From the NCBI GenBank assembly GCA_934644965.1, contig CAKUDG010000005.1, positions 62,001 to 126,000 on the forward strand: 64,000 bases of DNA. The letters are read 5' to 3'. Shown one piece after another: positions 18,809-27,611 of the stretch. Source of the stretch: an uncultured Victivallales bacterium. Its GTDB lineage: Bacteria > Verrucomicrobiota > Lentisphaeria > Victivallales > UBA1829. A model generated the notes under the pieces. That model saw nothing but the letters and a program-made list of their open reading frames with translations, had not been told where the DNA came from and made no database searches. Numbering within the stretch: position 1 is the stretch's first letter; every line of letters starts with the position of its first letter. The translations under genes were made by a program, and so were the position numbers.

Positions 18809-18840
18809 CAGATTCCCGTTCTCGCAGATTCCCGTTCTCA
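18809..18840. repeat. 16-bp tandem duplication
   Basis: CAGATTCCCGTTCTC(G/A) occurs twice in a row, with a mismatch only at the final base. It sits seven bases before the phosphoesterase ATG, so it lies in that gene's leader. Confidence 0.8.
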
Positions 18841-19080
18841 GAGCATGTCCCTTCCCGGAGCGGACACAGCTGCCGGCATGACGGGAAGCGGCAAAGACAC
18901 CGTCATCCCACCGGCTCCGCCCTCACGCATCCTTCAGCGAGGACGGCTGTCAAGCATCAACTCCGCAATATAGCTTCAAAACCCTCTGAATAAAAGTCCC
19001 AAAAGAGCCGACAAGCAAAAGATTTTGAAAAAAAAATGCTTTTTTCAGCGCACGAACAGGGACTATTTTCATTTTTCCGC

Positions 19081-19109
19081 TTGAAAAAACAAACAAGAAA
19101 GTTTAGAGT
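19081..19109 (+). promoter_or_regulatory. candidate promoter of the pilus ATPase operon
   Basis: TTGAAA at 19081-19086, a 17-bp spacer, then TAGAGT at 19104-19109. Start of the first gene is 48 bp farther on. The -10 is a fair match only. Confidence 0.4.
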
Positions 19110-19156
19110 TTGCCGGAAAATGCTAAATATCACAATCGCTCAGAGGAATACGCAAG

Positions 19157-20866
19157 GTGACGGAAAACAGTGACTACATCCTCGAACTCCTCAAGGATTA
19201 CGGGATGATTACGGACGAACAGATCGATGACGGCTGGAACGCCGTTGCGAAATCTGACGGGAAACTCGATATCATAGAGGCGCTCATCGAACTGAATTAC
19301 GTCGATGAATTTGAAATGATGTCCATGCTCGCCCAGCAGTACGGACTCGAAACCCTGGATCTGAAAGGATATGAGATTCCTCAGGAAGTAATAGAAGCGA
19401 TTGACGCGAAAACGGCGCATCGGTACAAAGTTGTGCCCGTCATGATGCATGACGATATCCTGACCATCGCCATGAGCGATCCCACGAAAATGGAGATCCT
19501 CGACTCCCTCCGGTATATTCTGAAACGGGATGTGGAAGCCGTCATCTCTCCCCGGGAACAGATCAGAAGGCTTCTGGATTTGCATTACGGTTCCCTGCAG
19601 CAAAGCGTGGACACGCTGCTGGAAACCATGTCCGATGCGAGTGCGGTTGAACATGTCATGAGTTCTGAAGATGTCACCCACTCGGACATGGATGGAGATG
19701 CGCCCATCATCAAACTGGTGTCAATGCTGATTCTGGAGGCCTACAAACTGAAGGCGTCGGACATTCATCTGGAGCCGCTGGAAAAACGCTACCGCGTCCG
19801 CTACCGCATCGACGGAGTGCTCCGGGAAATGGAAAGTCCTCCGAAATATCTTCAGGCGAACATTACCAGCCGCATCAAAATCATGTCCCACATGGATATT
19901 TCCGAAAAGAGAGTTCCCCAGGACGGACGTATCCAGATCAGGGTCATGGACAAGGACCTGGACCTGCGTGTTTCGAGCATTCCGACCACGCACGGGGAAA
20001 GCATTGTCATGCGTATTCTCGACAAATCCAGCATTCAGCTTGAAATCTCCCAGCTCGGTTTTTATACTGACGATCAGGAAATCATCAACCGCATCATCGG
20101 CATGCCGGACGGAGTGTTCCTGGTCACCGGGCCGACGGGATCCGGCAAGACCACCAGTCTCTACGCATTTCTGAACACCATCAACACACCGAACCGGAAA
20201 ATCATCACAGTGGAAGACCCTGTGGAATATCAGCTTGCCGGGATCAATCAGGTGCAGGTGAATCCTCTGGTTCAGATGACCTTTGTGAACGCGTTGAGAG
20301 CCATGCTCCGTCAGGCGCCGAACATCATCATGGTGGGTGAAATCCGAGACCTGGAGACAGCGGAAATCGCCATCAACGCGTCTCTGACAGGGCACCTGGT
20401 GTTCAGCACGCTTCACACGAATGATGCGCCGAGCGCCGTGACCCGACTGGTCGACATGGGAGTTCAGCCCTTTCTTGTGGCATCAGCCGTCCGCGCGATC
20501 ATGGCACAGCGTCTGGTGCGGCGCATCTGCAAGAAATGCAGTGCTCCGTATACGCCCACACCAGACGAGATCCGTCTTCTGCGTCTGGATCAGAACTATA
20601 TCAACAATTCCAATCTCCGGATGGGCAAGGGCTGTTCGGAATGCGGGGGGACGGGATACAAGGGACGCATGGGAATTTACGAAATCTTCATTCTGGGCGA
20701 AGAAATCCAGAATCTTATTTACAACAAGGAGTCGGCGTCCGTCATTCGCGAGGCGGCCCGGAAAAGCGGCATGAGGACCCTGCGGGAAGACGGGCTCAGA
20801 AAAGCCGCGGCGGGCATCACCTCCATCGCGGAAGTTCTCTCGACAACCATTGGCGACGAAGCCTAA
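19157..20866 (+). CDS. pilB: type IV pilus assembly / type II secretion ATPase (PilB/GspE), first copy
   Basis: A 569-residue secretion ATPase. The N-terminal MshEN/T2SS-E domain (residues 1-150) is followed by the core with Walker A GPTGSGKTT at 325-333, the Asp box and Walker B (IIMVGEIRDLETAEIA), and the His box (TGHLVFSTLHTND). Four cysteines in CKKC and CSEC form the zinc-binding module typical of GspE/PilB. It powers pilus extension from the cytoplasmic face. It starts at GTG with AGAGG ten bases upstream. It is followed after 22 bp by a second paralogue. Confidence 0.93.
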   Translation: MTENSDYILELLKDYGMITDEQIDDGWNAVAKSDGKLDIIEALIELNYVDEFEMMSMLAQQYGLETLDLKGYEIPQEVIEAIDAKTAHRYKVVPVMMHDDILTIAMSDPTKMEILDSLRYILKRDVEAVISPREQIRRLLDLHYGSLQQSVDTLLETMSDASAVEHVMSSEDVTHSDMDGDAPIIKLVSMLILEAYKLKASDIHLEPLEKRYRVRYRIDGVLREMESPPKYLQANITSRIKIMSHMDISEKRVPQDGRIQIRVMDKDLDLRVSSIPTTHGESIVMRILDKSSIQLEISQLGFYTDDQEIINRIIGMPDGVFLVTGPTGSGKTTSLYAFLNTINTPNRKIITVEDPVEYQLAGINQVQVNPLVQMTFVNALRAMLRQAPNIIMVGEIRDLETAEIAINASLTGHLVFSTLHTNDAPSAVTRLVDMGVQPFLVASAVRAIMAQRLVRRICKKCSAPYTPTPDEIRLLRLDQNYINNSNLRMGKGCSECGGTGYKGRMGIYEIFILGEEIQNLIYNKESASVIREAARKSGMRTLREDGLRKAAAGITSIAEVLSTTIGDEA

Positions 20867-20888
20867 CCACACGGAGATCACACCCATC

Positions 20889-22577
20889 ATGCTGGACCCA
20901 GACAATCAGGCCCTGAAAGACATTCTCCTCGCATCGGAAGTCTGCACCGACGAACAGTTTCAGGAAGTCGAGGAGGAATTCGAGCGGACAGGGAAACCTT
21001 TGAAGGAAATACTCGTTGACTTTGGAATTCTTTCAGAAGAAAGGATTCTGGAGGAAATTGCGAACAGTCTCGGCACGGAAGTGGTCGACCTGACAAAAAC
21101 GAATCTGGAAAAAACCGTTGTCGACATGCTGGACGGAGACACGGTCCGCATGCTAGGCGTGGTGCCGGTGGCTTTCGACGGAACCACCCTGACCGTCGCC
21201 GCCAGGAATCCCTTGAACTATCAGATTGCGGATGAACTGCGTTTCATTCTGAGCAAGGATGTAAACGTGGTGGTCGCCGCCGAAGATCAGATCGACAAAT
21301 TCACGGAGAAATACTATCCCATCGACACAGCATCCATGCACGACATGCTTGCCGGAATGGATCTCAGCGAAAACATGTTCAGCAGCGACGATTCCACCAT
21401 GGATCTGGAAAACGTTGCGAACGAAGCGCCCATCGTGAAATTCGTGGACGCCGTTCTTTACCAGGCCATCAAGGACAAAGCCTCCGACATTCATTTCGAG
21501 CCGTTTGAAAAGGAATTCAAAATCCGCTATCGAATTGACGGAGCCCTGTATGAAATGGCGCCGCCGCCGAAGAATCTGGCCATTCCCGTCATCAGCCGTA
21601 TCAAAATCATGAGCGCGCTGAACATTTCCGAACGGAGGAAGCCGCAGGACGGGCGCATTCAGCTGAAAATCGCAGGGAAACCCGTGGACCTCCGTGTTTC
21701 GACGCTTCCGACGCAGCACGGGGAATCGGTCGTGCTCCGTGTTCTGGACCGTTCCGTCGTCAATCTGGATCTCGACGTTCTGGGGATCAGCGAAGACGTG
21801 CTGAAAAAGATCCGTGAAATCATCGCCATGCCAAACGGAATTTTCATCATCACCGGTCCGACGGGTTCCGGCAAGACAACAACCCTTTACTCCGCCCTGA
21901 AGGAAATCAACCGGATCGAAGATAAAATCCTCACAGCCGAAGACCCCGTGGAATACGACCTGGAAGGCATCATCCAGCTTCCCATCAACGATGCGGTGGG
22001 AATGACCTTCGCCCGTGCGCTGAGGGCCTTTCTCCGCCAGGACCCCGACATCATCATGCTTGGGGAAACCCGAGACCTGGATTCGGCACAGATGGCGGTG
22101 CAGGCCTCTCTGACAGGGCACCTGGTGTTCACAACTCTGCATACGAACGACGCCGCGGGAGCGATTACACGACTGGTGGATATGGGAGTGGAGCCGTTTC
22201 TCATCAGCTCCTCCCTGATTGCGGTACTGGGGCAGCGTCTGATCCGTCGCGTCTGCCAGTCCTGCCGCGCGGAGTTTGTGCCGACGGACGAGGACCTGAT
22301 GCTCCTCGGTCTGGAACGTCAGGATATAGGAGACCGAAAATTCTATTACGGGAAAGGCTGTCCCGTCTGCAATCACACGGGGTACAAGGGCAGGAAAGCC
22401 ATTACGGAGCTTCTTGTGATGTCCCAGAAAATCAATGAACTGGTTCTGAGGAACTCCCCGACGGCTGTCATCCGGGACAAGGCACGGGAACTGGGCATGG
22501 TGACAATGCGCGAAGACGGCATCCGGGCGATCCTGAACGGGGAAACCACTATGGAAGAAGTCCTGAAGTACACATAA
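20889..22577 (+). CDS. pilB: type IV pilus assembly / type II secretion ATPase (PilB/GspE), second copy
   Basis: A 562-residue paralogue of the upstream gene with the same order of parts: an MshEN-type N-terminus, Walker A GPTGSGKTT, Asp box IIMLGETRDLDSAQM, His box TGHLVFTTLHTND and the zinc cysteines CQSC and CPVC. The open frame could start at a TTG at 20850 inside the first gene. The ATG at 20889 has GGAG 12 bases upstream and starts the conserved region, so I use it. The two copies are clearly diverged and are not a recent duplication. Confidence 0.92.
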   Translation: MLDPDNQALKDILLASEVCTDEQFQEVEEEFERTGKPLKEILVDFGILSEERILEEIANSLGTEVVDLTKTNLEKTVVDMLDGDTVRMLGVVPVAFDGTTLTVAARNPLNYQIADELRFILSKDVNVVVAAEDQIDKFTEKYYPIDTASMHDMLAGMDLSENMFSSDDSTMDLENVANEAPIVKFVDAVLYQAIKDKASDIHFEPFEKEFKIRYRIDGALYEMAPPPKNLAIPVISRIKIMSALNISERRKPQDGRIQLKIAGKPVDLRVSTLPTQHGESVVLRVLDRSVVNLDLDVLGISEDVLKKIREIIAMPNGIFIITGPTGSGKTTTLYSALKEINRIEDKILTAEDPVEYDLEGIIQLPINDAVGMTFARALRAFLRQDPDIIMLGETRDLDSAQMAVQASLTGHLVFTTLHTNDAAGAITRLVDMGVEPFLISSSLIAVLGQRLIRRVCQSCRAEFVPTDEDLMLLGLERQDIGDRKFYYGKGCPVCNHTGYKGRKAITELLVMSQKINELVLRNSPTAVIRDKARELGMVTMREDGIRAILNGETTMEEVLKYT

Positions 22578-22616
22578 CCCCGGAAACGGGTAATTTTCAT
22601 AAGATGAGGTGGTGTT

Positions 22617-23678
22617 ATGTCTGTTGAAATGAGCGATCTGCTCCAGCTTGTCGTAGACGAAGGAGTCAGCGACCTTCATATTGAGGTGGGAGCGCCTCCA
22701 TGCGTGAGACTTCATGGTGATATGACACCGCTGGATCTGCCGCTTCTCACGCCGGAAGATACGGAAAATCTGATGAAATCCATTGCCTCTCCGGCTCACA
22801 TTCAGGCGATTGCGGAAAAAGGAGGAGCGGACTTCGGTTTTGCGTTCGGGGACCAGGCCCGTTTCCGTGTCAGCGCCTTCAAGCAGAAGGGCTGCATCGG
22901 GATGGTGCTGCGCCAGATTCCAAACAAGCTGATGACGCTGGAGAAACTGGGGTTGCCGCCAAGCATCAAGGATCTGCTGTATCGGCCAAGAGGACTGATT
23001 CTGGTTACGGGGCCGACGGGTTCCGGAAAGAGCACCACGCTGGCGTCCATGCTGGACGTTGTCAATCAGGAGAGAGACTGCCATATCATCACGGTGGAAG
23101 ACCCGATTGAGTTTTATCACCAGCATAAAAGAAGCATCGTGATTCAACGTGAAATCGGGACAGACGTTCCCTCCTTTGCCGAAGCTCTCCGGCGCGCCTT
23201 GCGCCAGGACCCGGACATCATTCTGGTGGGAGAACTGCGCGACCTGGAAACCATGGAAGCCGCCGTCTCCGCTGCGGAAACGGGGCATCTGGTGTTCGGT
23301 ACGCTGCACACGACCGGAGCCGCACGGACGGTCGACCGGATCGTGGACGCCTTCCCCACCAATCAGCAGGCTCAGATCCGGACACAGCTGGCCTCTTCAC
23401 TGGTGGCGGTGATTTCCCAGGTGCTTCTGCCAAGAGAAGACAAACCTGGCCGCGTGGCCGCATTTGAAATCATGATAACGACACCTTCGATTCAGGCCCT
23501 GATCCGCGACAACAAAACCTTCCGGATCACCTCCGACATTCAGACGGGAGCCAAATACGGTATGAACACCCTTGATTCCCATCTTCTTGAGCTGTATGAG
23601 AAGAAGATCATCTCCTACGGCGAATTGATTACCAAAGCCCAGGATCCGCAGGGAATCATTCAGAAACTGGGCGGTTGA
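22617..23678 (+). CDS. pilT: type IV pilus twitching/retraction ATPase PilT
   Basis: A 353-residue ATPase of the PilT subfamily: it lacks the MshEN domain and zinc cysteines, has Walker A GPTGSGKST at 132-140, Asp box IILVGELRDLETMEAA, His box TGHLVFGTLHTTGA and, near the end, TPSIQALIRDNKTFRI, which corresponds to the AIRNLIRE region that marks retraction ATPases. It disassembles pili. A GAGGTGG element precedes the ATG. Confidence 0.93.
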   Translation: MSVEMSDLLQLVVDEGVSDLHIEVGAPPCVRLHGDMTPLDLPLLTPEDTENLMKSIASPAHIQAIAEKGGADFGFAFGDQARFRVSAFKQKGCIGMVLRQIPNKLMTLEKLGLPPSIKDLLYRPRGLILVTGPTGSGKSTTLASMLDVVNQERDCHIITVEDPIEFYHQHKRSIVIQREIGTDVPSFAEALRRALRQDPDIILVGELRDLETMEAAVSAAETGHLVFGTLHTTGAARTVDRIVDAFPTNQQAQIRTQLASSLVAVISQVLLPREDKPGRVAAFEIMITTPSIQALIRDNKTFRITSDIQTGAKYGMNTLDSHLLELYEKKIISYGELITKAQDPQGIIQKLGG

Positions 23679-23733
23679 TTTTTCCTTTTTCCCGGTTACA
23701 TTACCTCAATCAATACAAACGGAGTGACAGAAC

Positions 23734-25008
23734 ATGCCATTATTCCAGTATACTGCCATGGATGCCAACGGCAAGGAGCAGAAAGGGAAGAAAGAGGCCG
23801 CATCCGAGGAAGCGGTCGCCACCTTTCTGAAAGAACAGGGGATGTTTCCCACATCCATCCGTCCTGCCCGGGGATCAAAGGATGAGAAGAAAAAGACGGC
23901 TTCCAAACAAGGGGGGTCCAAGAATGCCGGCGGTCTGATGAGCATGCAGATCGGGGGGAACAACATCCGGAAGAAAGACCTGGTGACTCTGACGCGTCAG
24001 CTGGCGATTCTTCTTGACGCGGGGCTGCCGCTGATTCGCTCACTGAAGACGCTGGAACGTCAGGCAAAGAATCCAGCGCTCAAGAATGTTCTGGGGAAAG
24101 TCAGTGAATCCGTGGAAGGGGGATCGACCTTTTCGGAAGCGCTGGCCCAGCATCCGAAATCCTTTGACAAACTGTATCTGAACATGATCCGGGCCGGAGA
24201 GGCTGCCGGGAAAATGGAAGTGATTCTGACCCGTCTGGCAGAATTCATGGAAAAAGCCGCACGGATCACAGGAAAAGTGAAGTCTGCGATGGTGTACCCG
24301 ATCATCGTGCTTGTGATTGCAGGTCTGATCGGGACCGGACTGATGATTTTCATTGTGCCCAACTTTGAGAAAATCTTCACGGAACTTCTGGAAGGAGAAC
24401 CTCTTCCCGCTCTGACTCAGCTGGTGATGAACATCAGCAAAATCTTCCAGCAGCACATTCTGGAAGCCATTGTAGTCCTTATCGCGATTGTGATTGCGTA
24501 CAAGCTGCTGAACAAGACGAAGCCGGGCAAATATGCGACGGACTGGGTGAAATACAACATGCCGCTGTTCGGTCCGATCATATCCCGTTCTGCGATTTCC
24601 AAGTTTTCGCGTACGCTGGGGACGCTGATGGGTTCAGGCGTGCCGGTATTGAATGCACTGATCATCGTGCGCGACACGGCGGGGAACGACGTGGTCGCGA
24701 ATGCGGTTCAGCAGGTGCATGACGCAGTGAAAGAAGGCGAAGGGATGGCGTCGCCTCTGAACTCGACGAAAGTCTTTCCCGACATGGTCATCAGTATGAT
24801 TGAAGTGGGAGAAGAAACAGGAAAACTGCCGGAAATGCTGGAGAAAATCGCAAATACCTACGACGAGGAAGTGGACAATGCGGTTTCGGCACTGACATCC
24901 ATGATTGAGCCGATCATGATTGTGTTTCTGGCGGTGGTGGTCGGCGGGATTGTGATTGCGCTCTTCATGCCGCTCGTCACCATCATTGAAAAACTCGGTG
25001 CCGGTTGA
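23734..25008 (+). CDS. pilC: type IV pilus inner-membrane platform protein PilC/GspF
   Basis: A 424-residue GspF-family protein. The first 90 residues or so are soluble and carry a lysine-rich linker (GSKDEKKKTASKQ). Two GspF repeats follow, the first starting at DLVTLTRQLAILLDAGLPL and the second at AISKFSRTLGTLMGSGVPV, each with hydrophobic segments (IIVLVIAGLIGTGLMIFIV; IMIVFLAVVVGGIVIALFMP). It anchors the pilus motor in the inner membrane. GGAG lies nine bases before the ATG. It ends the pilus part of the operon. No pilin, secretin or PilMNO gene is in the window. Confidence 0.92.
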   Translation: MPLFQYTAMDANGKEQKGKKEAASEEAVATFLKEQGMFPTSIRPARGSKDEKKKTASKQGGSKNAGGLMSMQIGGNNIRKKDLVTLTRQLAILLDAGLPLIRSLKTLERQAKNPALKNVLGKVSESVEGGSTFSEALAQHPKSFDKLYLNMIRAGEAAGKMEVILTRLAEFMEKAARITGKVKSAMVYPIIVLVIAGLIGTGLMIFIVPNFEKIFTELLEGEPLPALTQLVMNISKIFQQHILEAIVVLIAIVIAYKLLNKTKPGKYATDWVKYNMPLFGPIISRSAISKFSRTLGTLMGSGVPVLNALIIVRDTAGNDVVANAVQQVHDAVKEGEGMASPLNSTKVFPDMVISMIEVGEETGKLPEMLEKIANTYDEEVDNAVSALTSMIEPIMIVFLAVVVGGIVIALFMPLVTIIEKLGAG

Positions 25009-25010
25009 TC

Positions 25011-26129
25011 ATGCAGAACAGCGGAGAGAGACACACGGGCAACGCCTATGCAGTCATCATGGCCGGAGGTCGCGGGGAACGGTTCTGGCCGCAGAGCCGA
25101 CTCTCCCATCCGAAGCAGCTGCTTCGGCTTCTGGGAAATCTGACGCTGATTGAACTGACTGCGGAAAGACTGCAGACGCTGTTTGACCCGTCGCGGATCA
25201 TCGTGATCACCAATGACGACTATGTGGCGCCGATGCGTTCATTGATGTCGAACATTCCCGGATCGAACATCATCGGTGAACCTGCGGGCCGTGATACAGC
25301 GCCGTGCGCGGCGCTTGCGGCGGCCTATATCCGTTCCGTGTCAAAAGAGGAGAATCCGCTGATCTGTCTTCTGCCGGCGGATCATCTCATCAACGATGTT
25401 CAGGCTTTCACGGGCGTGATACAGGATTCTCTGGATCTGGCCCGCGCGAGCGGCCGCTTCGTCACGATCGGAGTGAAACCGACCTTCGCCAGCACGGGAT
25501 ACGGCTATGTTGAAACAGCCGAAGCGCTGAACTATTCCTTCCGGACAAAATTCAATGAAGGCTGTTCGTTCAAAGAGAAACCGGATGCGGAACTGGCTGA
25601 AAAGTATCTGGCATCCGGGCGCTACAAGTGGAACAGCGGGATCTTCATCATGCCGCAGGATTCGCTTCTCCGTGCATTTGAGCAGCACGCGCCGGATCTT
25701 TCGGCGTTTTACGAAGATCTTCTGGATTATTTCATGGGGGAAGGGACAAAGGGCGTGACGCTGGAGGACATCTACGGGAGAGTCCGGAAAATCTCCATTG
25801 ACTACGCGATCATGGAAAAGGTGAAGAATCTTGCGGTGGCGGAATGCACGTTTGACTGGGACGATGTGGGGTCGTGGACCTCCATGCGCAATCAGATCCG
25901 TCCGGAAAGCAACAACAACGTGGTTCGCGGGCTGCATCTGGGGATAGACACGAAAGACTGCATCGTGGTCGGGACTCCGAAGCACCTGATCGCCACGGTG
26001 GATATTGAAGACACAATTATTGTCCATACGGAGGATGCGACTCTGGTCTGCAACGGGAAGTCTGCGCAGCGGATCAAGGAACTGGTGCAGCTGATTGCGT
26101 CCAAACCGGAGCTGGAGTCCTTCCTTTAA
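25011..26129 (+). CDS. manC: mannose-1-phosphate guanylyltransferase
   Basis: A 372-residue nucleotidyltransferase with the sugar-nucleotide pyrophosphorylase signature VIMAGGRGERFWPQSR and the lysine in HPKQLLRL, then NSGIFIMPQDSLL and FDWDDVGSWTSMRNQI, all typical of ManC/GMP enzymes. It makes GDP-mannose from mannose-1-phosphate and GTP for surface glycans. It lacks the isomerase domain of bifunctional AlgA/ManC. The ATG at 25011 follows the pilC stop by two bases, so it belongs to the same transcript. The order pilC-manC is a link by position only. Confidence 0.88.
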   Translation: MQNSGERHTGNAYAVIMAGGRGERFWPQSRLSHPKQLLRLLGNLTLIELTAERLQTLFDPSRIIVITNDDYVAPMRSLMSNIPGSNIIGEPAGRDTAPCAALAAAYIRSVSKEENPLICLLPADHLINDVQAFTGVIQDSLDLARASGRFVTIGVKPTFASTGYGYVETAEALNYSFRTKFNEGCSFKEKPDAELAEKYLASGRYKWNSGIFIMPQDSLLRAFEQHAPDLSAFYEDLLDYFMGEGTKGVTLEDIYGRVRKISIDYAIMEKVKNLAVAECTFDWDDVGSWTSMRNQIRPESNNNVVRGLHLGIDTKDCIVVGTPKHLIATVDIEDTIIVHTEDATLVCNGKSAQRIKELVQLIASKPELESFL

Positions 26130-26193
26130 AGATTTTTCCAAGAGCCTGCGCGCCCGGAACAACCCGACTGCATATTTTGCGACGAAACGACTT

Positions 26194-26928
26194 ATGAAAC
26201 ACCGTGCATCCGTTTTCCTGCTGAATATCGGCAACAGCAGAGTTCAGATGAAGAAGATTGTCGACGGGGCGGGAGGGGAACTCCGCACGATTCCGACGGC
26301 GGAGTTTCAGGCGGATCTTGTCTTCGGTTCCGGGCTTCCTGTTGCGGCGGCATGCGTGGTTCCGGAATGGACGGAAAGGCTCCGGGCGGAGGGGGCGTTT
26401 CTGGTGGGGAAGGACAAGAAACTGCCGTTTGACTGTTCGCAGATGGACATGTCCACAGTGGGAGCGGACCGTCTGGCGAATGCGGCAGTGCTGGCGTCAG
26501 GCCCCCTGCCCGCGCTTGCCGTGGACTTCGGAACGGCCATCAACAGCGAATATGTCGACAGCACCGGACGTTTTCTGGGGGGCGCCATTCTGCCCGGCAG
26601 GCATCTGATCCGGCGCGCGCTGCATCTTTTTACGGGGCAGCTTCCGGAAATTCCGTTTTACGAAACTCCGGCATTCTATCCGGCGTCGAACACTGCCGAT
26701 GCGCTGAGATGGGGGACGGATTCGCTTCTTCTTGCCGGAGTGAAAGAGCTTCTGAAAGAAGCGGGAGAGAAGTCTCCGCCCGGGATGCCTGCGCCGTACT
26801 GCGTTGCCTGCGGAGGGGACCGTGATTTTTTTCTCCGGCACCTTCCCGGAATTTTTGTGAAAGGCGAAGAGGATTTTACCCTGACCGGTGTTCAACTCAT
26901 CTGGGAGCAGAATCATCATGAGAGTTAA
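26194..26928 (+). CDS. coaX: type III pantothenate kinase (CoaX)
   Basis: A 244-residue protein with the CoaX pattern: NIGNSRVQMKK at the N-terminus (phosphate loop), GADRLANAAVLAS, the catalytic VDFGTAINSEYVD region and LGGAILPGRHLIRRALH. It phosphorylates pantothenate in coenzyme A synthesis with ATP and has no Walker A. The open frame extends upstream, but the ATG at 26194 starts the family's conserved N-terminus. The second Asp-Phe-Gly-Thr block has an Ile where Thr is more usual, which I regard as tolerated. Its stop overlaps the next gene by 11 bp. Confidence 0.85.
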   Translation: MKHRASVFLLNIGNSRVQMKKIVDGAGGELRTIPTAEFQADLVFGSGLPVAAACVVPEWTERLRAEGAFLVGKDKKLPFDCSQMDMSTVGADRLANAAVLASGPLPALAVDFGTAINSEYVDSTGRFLGGAILPGRHLIRRALHLFTGQLPEIPFYETPAFYPASNTADALRWGTDSLLLAGVKELLKEAGEKSPPGMPAPYCVACGGDRDFFLRHLPGIFVKGEEDFTLTGVQLIWEQNHHES

Positions 26929-27598
26929 AATCTGCGGCATCAGAAACGAGGAAGACCTGAAATGCGTGGCGGACTCCGGAGCGGATGCGGCCGGATTTCT
27001 GCTGGGACAGCTTCACAGTTCTCCGGACTTCATTCTGGCAAGCACGGCGGCGCGTCTGTGCCATGCGCTTCCGCCGTATGTGAGTCCGGTAATCGTCACT
27101 CATCTGACGGATCCGGAGGACATTCTGGATCTGGTGCTTCAGACGGGCATCACAAGCATTCAGCTGCACGGCGGCAGCACACCGGAACAGGTCATGGCAC
27201 TGCGCGATATGCTGCCGCCCGGAGCCAAGCTGATTCTGGGGACACATCTGGAATCGGAAAGATCGTTCCCCGCGCTGATGGATTTCTACCGCCTTGTGGA
27301 CGGGATTCTCCTGGACAGCTGCGACCCCGTTCACAACAGGGTGGGAGGAACCGGAATGACTCACGACTGGAAACTCAGCGCGAAGTTCGTTTCCATCTCC
27401 CCTGTTCCGGTCATTCTTGCCGGCGGACTGACTCCGGAAAATGTGGGGGAAGCCATCCGGACGGTGGGTCCGTACGCAGTGGATGTCAACACTGCAATGA
27501 AGCGTGAGGAAGACGGGAGTCTTTCTGCCGAAAAGTGTCAGAAATTCGTAGCCGCCGCACGCAGCGCGGCGGAACTGTTCCATTCTCCAAAAAGCTAA
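26918..27598 (+). CDS. phosphoribosylanthranilate isomerase-like protein (TrpF family), divergent
   Basis: A 226-residue TIM-barrel protein that begins MRVKICGIRNEEDL, with the catalytic Cys of the TrpF KICG motif, then QLHGGSTPEQ, the Asp in ILLDSCDP, VGGTGMTHDW and VILAGGLTPENV. These are TrpF landmarks. The C-terminal phosphate-binding block is different: the usual SSGVE segment reads NTAMK and no GxKD follows. So the protein may be a TrpF with an altered end or a related isomerase with another substrate. No other trp gene is nearby. Its ATG at 26918 lies inside coaX. Confidence 0.75.
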   Translation: MRVKICGIRNEEDLKCVADSGADAAGFLLGQLHSSPDFILASTAARLCHALPPYVSPVIVTHLTDPEDILDLVLQTGITSIQLHGGSTPEQVMALRDMLPPGAKLILGTHLESERSFPALMDFYRLVDGILLDSCDPVHNRVGGTGMTHDWKLSAKFVSISPVPVILAGGLTPENVGEAIRTVGPYAVDVNTAMKREEDGSLSAEKCQKFVAAARSAAELFHSPKS

Positions 27599-27611
27599 GG
27601 AATTTCGACTG

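Larger units (their letters stand above)
18803..19156. other. divergent intergenic region before the pilus operon
   Basis: No gene. Holds a 16-bp tandem duplication at 18809-18840 and a promoter candidate for the pilus operon at 19081-19109. The rest is AT-rich near the plus-strand gene. Confidence 0.5.

Noticed and set aside
20850..20888. TTG start for the second PilB copy
   Set aside because: It would overlap the upstream gene and add residues outside the conserved domain; the ATG at 20889 has a ribosome site.
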